Part shown: in pieces, positions 1 to 8,059 of the stretch
Layout: every line of letters begins with the position of its first letter
How positions within the stretch are numbered: position 1 is the first letter of the stretch
Source: Peribacillus simplex
GTDB lineage: Bacteria > Bacillota > Bacilli > Bacillales > DSM-1321
Length of the DNA stretch: 64,000 bases
NCBI RefSeq assembly: GCF_900156045.1
Contig: NZ_FTMX01000013.1
Coordinates: 22,609 to 86,608, forward strand
Reading direction: 5' to 3'
Notes under the pieces: model-generated
Told to the model about the DNA's origin: nothing
Databases searched by the model: none
Seen by the model: only the letters and a program-made list of their open reading frames with translations
Made by a program: the position numbers and the translations under genes

Positions 1-181
1 TTATAAGTGGATCGTTCCATGCGCAGGGGTAATTGGTGCGGTTTTTCTAGCTCTGTGCGATGTATTGAGCCGGTTTGTTAATTATCCATTCGAAACCCCC
101 ATAGGAGTCGTCACTTCCCTGATCGGCATTCCTTTCTTCCTGTACTTAATAAGAACGAAAGGAGGAGAAAAGAATGGATAA
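1..181 (+). CDS. FecCD-type siderophore ABC permease, C-terminal part
   Basis: This is the 3' end of a gene that begins before the window. The frame starting at base 2 reads about 59 codons to a TAA at 179-181. It encodes a hydrophobic tail ending in the FecCD signature PIGVVTSLIGIPFFLYLI, the last membrane helix of iron-siderophore permeases (compare BtuC/FhuB/FecD). It overlaps the next permease gene by 8 bases, so the two are translationally coupled and probably form a heterodimeric permease. The substrate-binding lipoprotein is not in the window. The family is clear; the siderophore is unknown. Confidence 0.9.
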   Translation, partial: YKWIVPCAGVIGAVFLALCDVLSRFVNYPFETPIGVVTSLIGIPFFLYLIRTKGGEKNG

Positions 182-1196
182 GAATTTACGGTGGCGCTTC
201 ACCATCACGATGAGCATCATTTTATGTTTAATCGTTGTTACAAGTTATTTTAGCTTGATATCCGGTACATTCGACATGACCGTCAAAGCTGTCCTTCAAA
301 CCTTATTCAGGGTGAATCCAGTGTCCGATTTTGATTTGGTCATCTTTGATTTCAGGCTCCCCCGCATTGTGATTGCCGGTTTGGTGGGAGTGAGCTTAGG
401 AATTGCAGGGACTGTCATTCAAGGGGTCACGAAAAATGGCCTGGCCGATTCCGGTATTCTCGGTATTAATGCCGGTGCTGGGACAGCCATTGTCATTTTC
501 ATGTTTTTCTATCAAGGTCAAAACAGCGGCTCGGACTGGTTCTCCATTATGAGTTTTCCGCTATTCGGTTTGGTGGGCGGGCTTTTGGCTGCCCTATTGA
601 TTTTCCTTTTCTCTTGGAAGAATGGCACCCTGGACATGGGTCGCCTGTTACTGACCGGAATCGCCATAGGCTCGGCGTTTGGTGCCCTTTCCTTATATTT
701 ATCATTAAAAATGAAATCAAGCGATTTTGAAATGGCAACAGTTTGGCTCTCAGGTACGATATATGATGGCAACTGGAAATACATCGCATCCATGTTACCC
801 TGGATGATAGTCCTGATTCCGATTATTAAGAAAAAGGCTTATTTACTTGATTTGTATCAGTTGGAAGAATCGAGTGTTAAAAGTTTGGGGATTACAGTGG
901 AAAAGGAAACGATCATCCTCTTACTCTGCAGCATCGGATTGGTGGGCGCCTCCGTTTCCGTATCGGGCAATATTGGATTTGTAGGTTTAATGGCTCCCCA
1001 CATATCCAAGCATCTAGTAGGAATCCATCATAATCAGGTCATCCCCGTATCCGGGGCAGTCGGCGCATTACTAGTCATCCTATCCGACTTTATCGCAAAA
1101 ACCGTTTTTGCACCGGCTGAATTGCCAGTCGGGATCGTCATCTCAATCATTGGTGTCCCATATTTTCTTTATTTACTAATTAAAGCTAAAGCGTAG
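174..1196 (+). CDS. FecCD-family iron-siderophore ABC transporter permease
   Basis: A 340-residue polytopic membrane protein of normal length for FecCD permeases. Family landmarks are DFRLPRIVIAGLVGVSLGIAG near residue 60, the ABC-coupling region with EESSVKSLGI near 232-241, GNIGFVGLMAPHISKHLVG near 265-285 and the C-terminal motif ELPVGIVISIIGVPYFLYLL. The start lies inside the preceding gene after a GGAGGAG ribosome binding site, so translation is coupled. The ATPase follows 15 bases later. By family knowledge it forms the membrane channel for ferric siderophore import; such operons are normally Fur-controlled, but the promoter lies outside the window. The substrate cannot be told from sequence. 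Confidence 0.93.
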   Translation: MDKNLRWRFTITMSIILCLIVVTSYFSLISGTFDMTVKAVLQTLFRVNPVSDFDLVIFDFRLPRIVIAGLVGVSLGIAGTVIQGVTKNGLADSGILGINAGAGTAIVIFMFFYQGQNSGSDWFSIMSFPLFGLVGGLLAALLIFLFSWKNGTLDMGRLLLTGIAIGSAFGALSLYLSLKMKSSDFEMATVWLSGTIYDGNWKYIASMLPWMIVLIPIIKKKAYLLDLYQLEESSVKSLGITVEKETIILLLCSIGLVGASVSVSGNIGFVGLMAPHISKHLVGIHHNQVIPVSGAVGALLVILSDFIAKTVFAPAELPVGIVISIIGVPYFLYLLIKAKA

Positions 1197-1211
1197 AAGG
1201 AGAGATGATCA

Positions 1212-2033
1212 GTGAGTATTCTCCGTACGGAAAATCTAGAAACGAATTACGAGAAATTCACGGTATTCAAAGACTTGAATTTGGAAATAAAAAAGGGCCT
1301 GGTCACGACAATCATAGGTCCTAATGGCTGTGGTAAATCCACATTACTGAAGACGATTGGCCGTATTCTAAAACAAAAGAACGGAAGCGTTTTTTTACAA
1401 GGACAGGATTTACATAAGATCCATACGAAGCAGATTGCCAAGCAGCTGGCGTTACTTCCCCAAAACCCTGTTGCACCAGCCCAATTGAAGGTAGAGGAAC
1501 TCATTTCATATGGAAGGTATCCGCACCGCAATAATGTAAATAAACTAACGAAAGAAGATAAAGAAACGATTGAATGGGCCATGGATATCACAAAAACCCT
1601 TTCATTTCGGAACCGGCAAATCGCCAATCTATCCGGTGGTCAAAGACAAAAGGTTTGGCTGGCAATGGCTTTAGCACAGAAAACGGAGATTTTATTACTG
1701 GATGAACCGACCACCTATCTTGATATGGCCCACCAACTGGAAGTTTTGCAAATAGTTGAAAAGCTTAATAAAGAACAAAAAATAACGACCGTGATGGTAC
1801 TGCATGATATCAACCATGCGTCCCGGTTTTCACATGAAATCATAACGATGAAAGAAGGTGAAATCGTTAAAATCGGTACCCCGGTCGAAATCATTACACC
1901 TGCCGTTTTAGAAGAAGTCTTTCGCATTCATGCAAGGGTTATGATAGATCCTGCCAATGGGGCGCCCGTTTGTTTTGGTTATGACAATTTATCACAGCAA
2001 GAAGTATACAAAGAAGCCGTTTCATCCAATTGA
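1212..2033 (+). CDS. Iron-siderophore ABC transporter ATP-binding protein (FecE/FhuC/YusV type)
   Basis: A 273-residue cytoplasmic ATPase. It shows Walker A GPNGCGKST near residue 37-45, Q-loop LLPQNP, ABC signature LSGGQRQKVWLAMALAQ, Walker B ILLLDEPTTYLD and switch histidine VMVLHDINHASRF, all intact. The start is GTG, set by AAGGAG at 1198-1203 with 8 bases of spacing. It energises the two permeases upstream and is the last gene of the operon. A repeat element and a hairpin follow before the convergent nagP gene. Length and motifs match B. subtilis YusV and FecE, ATPases of siderophore importers. Confidence 0.93.
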   Translation: MSILRTENLETNYEKFTVFKDLNLEIKKGLVTTIIGPNGCGKSTLLKTIGRILKQKNGSVFLQGQDLHKIHTKQIAKQLALLPQNPVAPAQLKVEELISYGRYPHRNNVNKLTKEDKETIEWAMDITKTLSFRNRQIANLSGGQRQKVWLAMALAQKTEILLLDEPTTYLDMAHQLEVLQIVEKLNKEQKITTVMVLHDINHASRFSHEIITMKEGEIVKIGTPVEIITPAVLEEVFRIHARVMIDPANGAPVCFGYDNLSQQEVYKEAVSSN

Positions 2034-2048
2034 AAGGTGTGCTTCTAA

Positions 2049-2201
2049 AAGTGGTTCGGAAAACGTATATTTCATTAAATGATATTCCCGAATCAAAAGC
2101 TCGTCTAGGGAGACACCGCAGGCGCAAGCCGAGGAGGCTCCACGCCCCCCCGCGGAAAGCGAGTTTCTTGAGCGGAAATCAACATCCAAATTGTACAAGC
2201 C
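2049..2201 (+). repeat. Composite intergenic repeat, copy A (internally deleted)
   Basis: Copy A has the AT-rich leader (TTCATTAAATGATATTCCCG) found in copies B and C, then jumps directly into the GC-rich right half (AGGCGCAAGCCGAGGAGGCT to GAGCGGAAATCAACATCC). Roughly 110 bases are missing compared with copies B and C. The only long open frames across it are artefacts of the repeat. Confidence 0.8.
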
Positions 2202-2214
2202 ATAAAAAAACTGC

Positions 2215-2280
2215 AGGCAAACTCGCTTTTCTTCGAGTTTGCCTACAGCCTGAAGGGGTGTCGACATATCGACACCCCTT
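2215..2280. terminator. Two consecutive hairpins between convergent operons
   Basis: Stem AGGCAAACTCG (2215-2225) pairs with CGAGTTTGCCT (2234-2244). Stem AAGGGGTGTCGA (2253-2264) pairs with TCGACACCCCTT (2269-2280), followed on the plus strand by TGTTTT. They lie between the ABC transporter and nagP stops and probably end both transcripts. A similar first hairpin follows repeat copy D. Confidence 0.7.
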
Positions 2281-2284
2281 TGTT

Positions 2285-4195
2285 TTATAGTTTTTCCAAT
2301 TGGATGATATCTGGTGTATTTTGTTTCTGGATCCCTGACTTTTGCAATTTCACTGCCGTTCCTTCTGGTAAGTTAGTGAATATAATAGGAGTGACCGTTG
2401 ATGGTGCATTCCGTTTTATGAAATCTAAATCAATTTCCAAAAGAGGTGTTCCTTTTGTTATTCTTTGACCTTCTTGCACAAGGGATGTAAACCCTTCGCC
2501 ATTTAGTTTAACTGTATCCAACCCAACATGGATCAGAATTTCCAGACCATTATCCATTTTTAATCCCAGTGCATGATTTGTCGGGAAGATACTTAGAACT
2601 TCCCCATCGATTGGGGATACTAGATTTCCGTTGACTGGCTCGATAGCAAAGCCATCCCCCATCATTTTCATGGCAAACACTTGATCGGGAACTTGTTCGA
2701 TCGGTAAAACGGTTCCTTCAATCGGAAGGACAAAGTCATTTGCACCCAAAGCTTGGTTTTCTTCCATTTTATCCTCTGCCACTTGTGCAGCTGAACTTGT
2801 TTTCACTTTGCTTGGATCGACGCCATTCTTGACAAGTTGTTTCATTGCATTTGCAACGAATTCAACATTCGTTCCAACAATGACCTGCACACTCGATTTA
2901 TTCAACTTCATGACACCTCGTGCACCATGCCTTTTCAAGGCTGCTTCATTCACATTTCCTGAATCGGCCACTTGTAAACGCAAGCGCGTTGCACAGTTAT
3001 CAATTAGCTTTATATTCTCTTTACCGCCAAGATCTTGAATGAAAAGCGATCCCATATCGGTATATTTATCCCCTGTTTTCACAATTGTTTCTTCTTCCAC
3101 AACTTCCTCATCGTCTTCACGGCCAGGTGTTTTTAAATCCATGATCTTGATGACAAAATAGAAAATCACGAAGTAAACTGCCGCGTATACCAAACCAATC
3201 GGTATTAGCCATAGCGGTTTTTGCGCTATACCAAAGTTCAAGAAATAATCAATGGCCCCTGCGGAGAATCCAAACCCATGATGGATATCCAATATAACAG
3301 CCAGTGCCAGGGAGACCCCGGTTAAAAGGGCATGTATTACATATAACACCGGTGCGATGAACATGAACAAAAATTCAATAGGTTCAGTGATTCCTGTTAG
3401 GAAAGAAGTGAAAGCTAACCCAACAAGCATCCCCGTCACCAATTTACGTTTCTCTTTTTTAGCAGCTGCAATCATCGCAAATGCTGCGGCTGGAAGACCG
3501 AACATCATGATCGGGAAAAAACCGGTCATGAAGGGCCCAGCAGTCGGGTCCCCTGCGAAGAAACGATTTATATCACCTGTCGCTCCATTGTATTCACCAA
3601 AAACGAACCAAACCATACTATTCAAGACATGATGCAATCCTACTGGAAGCAATAAGCGATTCAATACGCCGAATACGCCGGCACCCAATGCCCCTGCACC
3701 TGTAATCCAGTCTCCGACACTATTGATTACATCTTGAATCGGAGGCCAAACAAAACCGAATATTCCCGCAAGTATAATCATCGCCAGCGAAGTGATGATC
3801 GGGACGAATCGTTTCCCTGAAAAGAATCCAAGCCATTCAGGGAGTTTTATTTCGGAATATCTATTATATAGAAGAGCTGCAACTATACCCGATATAATAC
3901 CGCCTAATACAGCCATGTTGATATCTTTATTAATCGCTTGTGTACCATTCGTTAAAACAAAGTAACCAACAAGACCTGCTAATGCCGCAGCACCGCTTCC
4001 ATCTTTTGATAAACCAATTGCTATACCTAAAGCGAACAATATGGCAAGGTTATCAAAAATCGCTTTTCCCGAGGCAGCCATAAATGGAATATCAAGTAAA
4101 TCCGGTTGCCCTAAACGAAGCAATAAAGCCGCTGCCGGCAAAACAGCAATCGGTAACATTAAAGCCTTCCCAATCTTTTGTAAAAAATTTAACAT
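2285..4195 (-). CDS. nagP: N-acetylglucosamine-specific PTS transporter subunit IICBA
   Basis: Fused PTS permease of about 636 residues. IIC is at about 1-350 (membrane domain, with GITEPIEF and the IIC signature), IIB at about 370-455 with phospho-cysteine in NCATRLRLQ (about Cys401), and IIA at about 485-625 with histidines in TNHALG and ILIHVG (about His541 and His556). It imports GlcNAc and phosphorylates it using phosphate from HPr. An upstream in-frame ATG at 4204 abuts the ribosome binding site AGGGAG, so the ATG at 4195 with 9-base spacing is preferred. It is divergent from nagA-nagB-nagR and shares an operator region. A glucose-type IICBA is possible, but the nag context makes GlcNAc the best reading. 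Confidence 0.93.
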   Translation of the reverse strand: MLNFLQKIGKALMLPIAVLPAAALLLRLGQPDLLDIPFMAASGKAIFDNLAILFALGIAIGLSKDGSGAAALAGLVGYFVLTNGTQAINKDINMAVLGGIISGIVAALLYNRYSEIKLPEWLGFFSGKRFVPIITSLAMIILAGIFGFVWPPIQDVINSVGDWITGAGALGAGVFGVLNRLLLPVGLHHVLNSMVWFVFGEYNGATGDINRFFAGDPTAGPFMTGFFPIMMFGLPAAAFAMIAAAKKEKRKLVTGMLVGLAFTSFLTGITEPIEFLFMFIAPVLYVIHALLTGVSLALAVILDIHHGFGFSAGAIDYFLNFGIAQKPLWLIPIGLVYAAVYFVIFYFVIKIMDLKTPGREDDEEVVEEETIVKTGDKYTDMGSLFIQDLGGKENIKLIDNCATRLRLQVADSGNVNEAALKRHGARGVMKLNKSSVQVIVGTNVEFVANAMKQLVKNGVDPSKVKTSSAAQVAEDKMEENQALGANDFVLPIEGTVLPIEQVPDQVFAMKMMGDGFAIEPVNGNLVSPIDGEVLSIFPTNHALGLKMDNGLEILIHVGLDTVKLNGEGFTSLVQEGQRITKGTPLLEIDLDFIKRNAPSTVTPIIFTNLPEGTAVKLQKSGIQKQNTPDIIQLEKL

Positions 4196-4250
4196 CGAAC
4201 TCATCTCCCTTGTTCCTAACTTCTTTTAATTCAGCAGAACGAAAAGACGT

Positions 4251-4265
4251 ATAAAGCGTTTTCAT
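4251..4265 (-). promoter_or_regulatory. cre-like site (CcpA) upstream of nagP
   Basis: On the minus strand this reads ATGAAAACGCTTTAT, one mismatch from the CcpA consensus TGWAARCGYTWWCW. It lies about 55 bases before the nagP start, which suggests carbon catabolite repression of GlcNAc uptake. Prediction from sequence only. Confidence 0.5.
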
Positions 4266-4317
4266 TTTATCAATATAATAACTTTTCTTTGGATTATACT
4301 AGCACAGAAAATATATA

Positions 4318-4334
4318 GATGTCTATACCAATTT
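4318..4334 (-). promoter_or_regulatory. NagR (YvoA) operator, site 1
   Basis: The minus strand reads AATTGGTATAGACATCT, matching the HutC/GntR-type dre operator core TGGTATAGAC known for NagR. It sits in the nagP-nagA divergent promoter region, on the nagP side. Confidence 0.7.
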
Positions 4335-4400
4335 ACTTGAAAATATACTATATTCTTCGAAAATAAAGCAATAATATCTTTTTTATTCCTTATACCCCTT

Positions 4401-4418
4401 AACTGGTCTAGACAACTT
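4401..4418 (+). promoter_or_regulatory. NagR (YvoA) operator, site 2
   Basis: AACTGGTCTAGACAACTT contains the palindromic core TGGTCTAGAC of the dre operator. It lies about 90 bases before nagA. With site 1 it would let one regulator control both transcripts. Confidence 0.75.
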
Positions 4419-4506
4419 TTGATAAAAACGATAAAATGAGGGCAAAATATATGAAACTTTTTCATGACTCATTCATTAAGTTTTACTTTCATAAAGGAGA
4501 TTATGT

Positions 4507-5685
4507 ATGAAAACATTCATTATTAATAATCTAATAGTTCATGGCGAAAAGGAAACATACAAAAATGGGTATATTAAAGTCGTGGATGGAAAAATTGCCG
4601 AGGTTGGTCCAGTCAGCCATTACAAACAGGAAGATGATGCAAAGGTCATTACTCTTTCACCGGATTATCAGGTAATTCCCGGTGCCATCGACATTCATAT
4701 TCACGGGGCATCCAATTCCGATGCAATGGATGCCACACATGAAGCATTATCAACAATGGCGGAGACTCTTCCCAAAGAAGGAACCACGAGCTTTCTGGCC
4801 ACTACAATGACTCAATCTACCGAAGCCATTGAATCAGCACTTCTTAATGCTGGTAAATATATTGAAAATCAAACGGAAGAACACGCTGAAATAGTTGGGA
4901 TTCATTTAGAAGGTCCTTTCATTTCACCAGCCCGTAAAGGAGCGCAGCCTGAGGATTATATCATTGATCCTGATGTCACTCTATTTAAAAAGTGGCAGGA
5001 AATGGCCGAAAATCAAATCAAGCTTGTAACGCTTGCTCCTGAACAACCAAATGGATTAGATCTAGCCGCCCACTTAAGGGGAACTGGCGTCGTAGCCTCC
5101 ATTGGACATTCAGATGCAACATATGACCAAATAGATGAAGCAATCCAGGCAGGCACTACCCACGTTACACATCTTTATAATGGGATGCGGGGACTCCATC
5201 ACCGCGAACCTGGTGTTTTGGGAGCTGCTTATCTTCGAGACGAGCTATATGTTGAACTTATTGCTGACGGCATTCACTGCAGGCCGGAAATGGTGAAGCT
5301 GGCATATAACCAAATTACAAGTGAACGCATGATCTTGATAACGGACTCGCTTCGTGCCAAATGGCTTGAAAAGGGAACCTATGATTTAGGTGGTCAGCCT
5401 GTGTATGTGAACGAAACGAAAGCAACGCTTTCAGACGGTACACTAGCCGGCAGTATATTGAAAATGAACGATGCCATCAAGAACACATTGGAATATACCA
5501 ATTGTTCCATGACTGACATTATAAAAATGACGGCAGAAAACCCTGCCAAACAGCTTCGGATTTTTGACAGAAAAGGAAGCATCCAGGTTGGCAAAGACGC
5601 CGACCTTGTAATATTGAATGACCGCTTGGACGTTGAAATGACGTTCTGCAGAGGAAATTTAGCTTTTAAAAAGGAGAATGTATAA
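4507..5685 (+). CDS. nagA: N-acetylglucosamine-6-phosphate deacetylase
   Basis: A 392-residue amidohydrolase of normal NagA length. It removes acetate from GlcNAc-6-P to give glucosamine-6-phosphate. Visible motifs are the metal site DIHIHG (about 62-67), GIHLEGPFISPARKGAQ with the metal-binding Glu, SIGHSDAT and HVTHLYNGMR with further ligands, and the catalytic Asp in LITDSLRAK. The ribosome binding site AAGGAG precedes the ATG. Its stop overlaps the nagB start by one base (TAATG). It is the first gene of nagA-nagB-nagR, downstream of NagR operator site 2. Confidence 0.96.
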   Translation: MKTFIINNLIVHGEKETYKNGYIKVVDGKIAEVGPVSHYKQEDDAKVITLSPDYQVIPGAIDIHIHGASNSDAMDATHEALSTMAETLPKEGTTSFLATTMTQSTEAIESALLNAGKYIENQTEEHAEIVGIHLEGPFISPARKGAQPEDYIIDPDVTLFKKWQEMAENQIKLVTLAPEQPNGLDLAAHLRGTGVVASIGHSDATYDQIDEAIQAGTTHVTHLYNGMRGLHHREPGVLGAAYLRDELYVELIADGIHCRPEMVKLAYNQITSERMILITDSLRAKWLEKGTYDLGGQPVYVNETKATLSDGTLAGSILKMNDAIKNTLEYTNCSMTDIIKMTAENPAKQLRIFDRKGSIQVGKDADLVILNDRLDVEMTFCRGNLAFKKENV

Positions 5686-6419
5686 TGAAGATCATACAGG
5701 TGCAGGACTACATGGAAATGAGCCGGACAGCTGCAGAAATAGTGATTGGAAAAGTCAAAGGGAATCCAAAAATCAAATTGGGCCTTGCTACAGGCGGCAC
5801 CCCAAAAGGAATGTACGATAATTTGATTGAAGACCATGTGAATAATCATACTTCTTATGAAAATGTAACATCTTTTAATCTTGATGAGTATATCGGCTTA
5901 AAACCAAATGATCCAAACAGTTACCATTATTATATGAATGACTCCTTATTCACTCACATCAATATAAATAAAGAGCGTACTCACCTGCCAAATGGCACAG
6001 CCGATGATACCAACGGAGAATGTAAACGGTATGACGAAATGATTGATTCCGTGGGAGGGATCGATCTTCAGATACTTGGTATTGGGCAAAATGGCCATAT
6101 TGGTTTTAATGAACCTGGAACTTCATTCACATCGGGTACACATGTCGTGACACTTGAAGATTCAACGCGCCAAGCGAATGCACGTTATTTCGATTCCATA
6201 GACGAAGTTCCTACACATGCCGTTACGATGGGAATTTCAACCATCATGAAAAGCAAGGAAATTCTGCTGCTGATATCTGGTGAAGAAAAAGCTGAAACCT
6301 TGAAGAAATTGATACACGGTGACATTTCCGAGGACTTCCCTGCATCTATCCTAAAAAAACATAATAGTGTTACAATTATCGCAGACCAAAAAGCGTTATC
6401 CGGAGTGATAATACCCTAA
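5685..6419 (+). CDS. nagB: Glucosamine-6-phosphate deaminase
   Basis: A 244-residue enzyme that converts glucosamine-6-P to fructose-6-P and ammonia, the last step of GlcNAc catabolism and the counterpart of GlmS (53900-55702). It shows LATGGTPKGMYDNL (phosphate binding), SFNLDEYIGL, and the signature GIGQNGHIGFNEPG with the catalytic His. Length matches B. subtilis NagB and lacks the allosteric C-terminal extension of the E. coli enzyme. Start codon is coupled to the nagA stop; nagR follows 15 bases later. Confidence 0.96.
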   Translation: MKIIQVQDYMEMSRTAAEIVIGKVKGNPKIKLGLATGGTPKGMYDNLIEDHVNNHTSYENVTSFNLDEYIGLKPNDPNSYHYYMNDSLFTHININKERTHLPNGTADDTNGECKRYDEMIDSVGGIDLQILGIGQNGHIGFNEPGTSFTSGTHVVTLEDSTRQANARYFDSIDEVPTHAVTMGISTIMKSKEILLLISGEEKAETLKKLIHGDISEDFPASILKKHNSVTIIADQKALSGVIIP

Positions 6420-6434
6420 AAGGAGCGAAAGTCG

Positions 6435-7157
6435 ATGATTGATAAAAACTCACCTCTTCCGATTTATTTTCAAATCGAAGAACAAATAAAAAGACAAATA
6501 GAAAACGGTGAGTTCCAAGCGCACAATGCCCTTCCATCTGAACGTGAATATGCCGAGCAATTCGAAATTAGCCGGATGACCGTCCGGCAAGCCATAAATA
6601 ATTTAGTGAATGACGGATACTTATACCGTCAAAAAGGAAGGGGAACCTTTGTCGCCGATAAGAAACTGGAGCAGCAGCTCAATGGGTTGACCAGCTTCAC
6701 CGAGGACATGAAAGCAAGGGGATTAAATCCAAGCAGTAAGCTGCTGAGCTTTGAAATCATTCCGGCTGATAAGAAGATTGCCAGTGAATTGCACATTTCC
6801 CTTTATGCTCCCGTTTATGAAATAAAACGCATTCGGTTGGCTGATGATGTTCCAATGGCGCTCGAGACCGTGTACATGTCTGCCAATTTAATTAAAGGAT
6901 TAACGGAAGAAATCATTAACCTCTCCCTTTACCAATATGTGGAGAATTACATTAAACTTAAAATAGACTATGCTACACAAACGTTGGAATCATCAATTGC
7001 TTCTGAATTAGAAGTCACCCATTTAGCGATTCCAAAGCACTCACCCATATTATTCATTCAAAGGCATACGTTCCTAATGGATGGAACTCCCCTTGAATAT
7101 GTTAAATCGGCATATCGTGCGGACAGGTATAAGTTCACTATCACTATAAGCAGATAA
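6435..7157 (+). CDS. nagR: GntR/HutC-family repressor of GlcNAc use
   Basis: A 240-residue regulator. The N-terminal winged HTH (about 10-72) has LPSEREYAEQFEISRMTVRQAI and RQKGRGTFVA. The C-terminal UTRA effector domain (about 90-235) follows. In B. subtilis NagR (YvoA) binds glucosamine-6-P or GlcNAc-6-P and releases dre operators; two such operators lie in the nagP-nagA gap here. It is the third gene of nagA-nagB-nagR with a good AAGGAG site. Assignment rests on family, operon position and operators. Confidence 0.94.
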   Translation: MIDKNSPLPIYFQIEEQIKRQIENGEFQAHNALPSEREYAEQFEISRMTVRQAINNLVNDGYLYRQKGRGTFVADKKLEQQLNGLTSFTEDMKARGLNPSSKLLSFEIIPADKKIASELHISLYAPVYEIKRIRLADDVPMALETVYMSANLIKGLTEEIINLSLYQYVENYIKLKIDYATQTLESSIASELEVTHLAIPKHSPILFIQRHTFLMDGTPLEYVKSAYRADRYKFTITISR

Positions 7158-7221
7158 AATTGAATATTTTCATCACTAAAGTATTTTAATTGCCAAAGGT
7201 AATCGGAGGGTGTCACAAAAT

Positions 7222-7944
7222 ATGAACACATACTTTGAAGAAGTGCAGGCTTTACTCACAATTGTGGGAGAACAGGAAAAGCAATCAATTAAGGAAACCG
7301 TGGACCATATCTCAAAAGCGGTGATGTCGGATGGAATCATCCATCTATTCGGAAGCGGACACTCTCATATTTTGACCGAAGAGGTATTCTACCGGGCAGG
7401 TGGGTTAGCCGCAATTCGTCCTATTTTCGTTGAAGATTTGATGCTTTTTAAGGGAGCTTCAAGGTCATCCCAACTTGAACGGCAAAATGACCTATCAGAG
7501 AAATTCATGCATGATGAGGATATCCGTCCTGGTGATGTCTGTATCGTCATTTCATCATCCGGGGTAAATCCCGTTCCCATAGATGTCGCCACTATCGCAA
7601 AAGAAAAAGGGGCCTTCGTCATTGGACTAACATCACCGGAGTATGCAAAAAGTTGTCCTTCACGGCATAAACAGAAGCATTATCTCCACGATGTCGTTGA
7701 TTTGGTCATAGACAATCATATTGCCAAAGGTGACACATTACTGAAATCAAATAATATATCTTTTGGTTCTGGATCGACCGTGATCGGCGCCGTTCTCCTC
7801 AATATGATTTTCACGCAAGTCATCCAAACGATTATTGAATCAGGGGAGACCCCTCCTGTATTCCTGAGCAGTAATATCGAAGGGGCAGATGAACACAATC
7901 AAAAGATCATCGCGAAATATAAAACAAGAATTCCCCAATTATGA
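7222..7944 (+). CDS. SIS-domain sugar-phosphate binding protein (UPF0309 type)
   Basis: About 240 residues with an SIS fold: GIIHLFGSGHSHILTEEVFYRAGG (phosphate loop region), VCIVISSSGVNPVPID and DTLLKSNNISFGSGSTV. This matches the UPF0309/COG4821 family of putative phosphosugar-binding proteins. A GTG at 7210 overlaps the GGAGGG ribosome binding site, so the ATG at 7222 is chosen. It follows nagR by 64 bases and precedes a terminator, so it probably belongs to GlcNAc or amino-sugar metabolism. Role inferred; possible isomerase or sugar-phosphate sensor. Confidence 0.8.
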   Translation: MNTYFEEVQALLTIVGEQEKQSIKETVDHISKAVMSDGIIHLFGSGHSHILTEEVFYRAGGLAAIRPIFVEDLMLFKGASRSSQLERQNDLSEKFMHDEDIRPGDVCIVISSSGVNPVPIDVATIAKEKGAFVIGLTSPEYAKSCPSRHKQKHYLHDVVDLVIDNHIAKGDTLLKSNNISFGSGSTVIGAVLLNMIFTQVIQTIIESGETPPVFLSSNIEGADEHNQKIIAKYKTRIPQL

Positions 7945-8010
7945 TTCGATATGCCAAAAAGGAATACATATGCTTTATGTTCATCGTGAAGCAGTCGTGG
8001 TGAACTATAA

Positions 8011-8040
8011 AAGAAGGCATCCATTAGGATGCCTTCTTTT
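8011..8040. terminator. Bidirectional terminator between nag locus and MMPL gene
   Basis: Perfect stem AAGAAGGCATCC / GGATGCCTTCTT with a 4-base loop and T-rich flanks in both directions, between two convergent genes. Confidence 0.9.
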
Positions 8041-8059
8041 ATTTAATGGTTACTTCCCT

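Noticed and set aside
2030..2290. 86-residue plus-strand ORF after the ABC ATPase
   Set aside because: It runs through repeat A and two terminator hairpins; same kind of ORF appears in each repeat copy.
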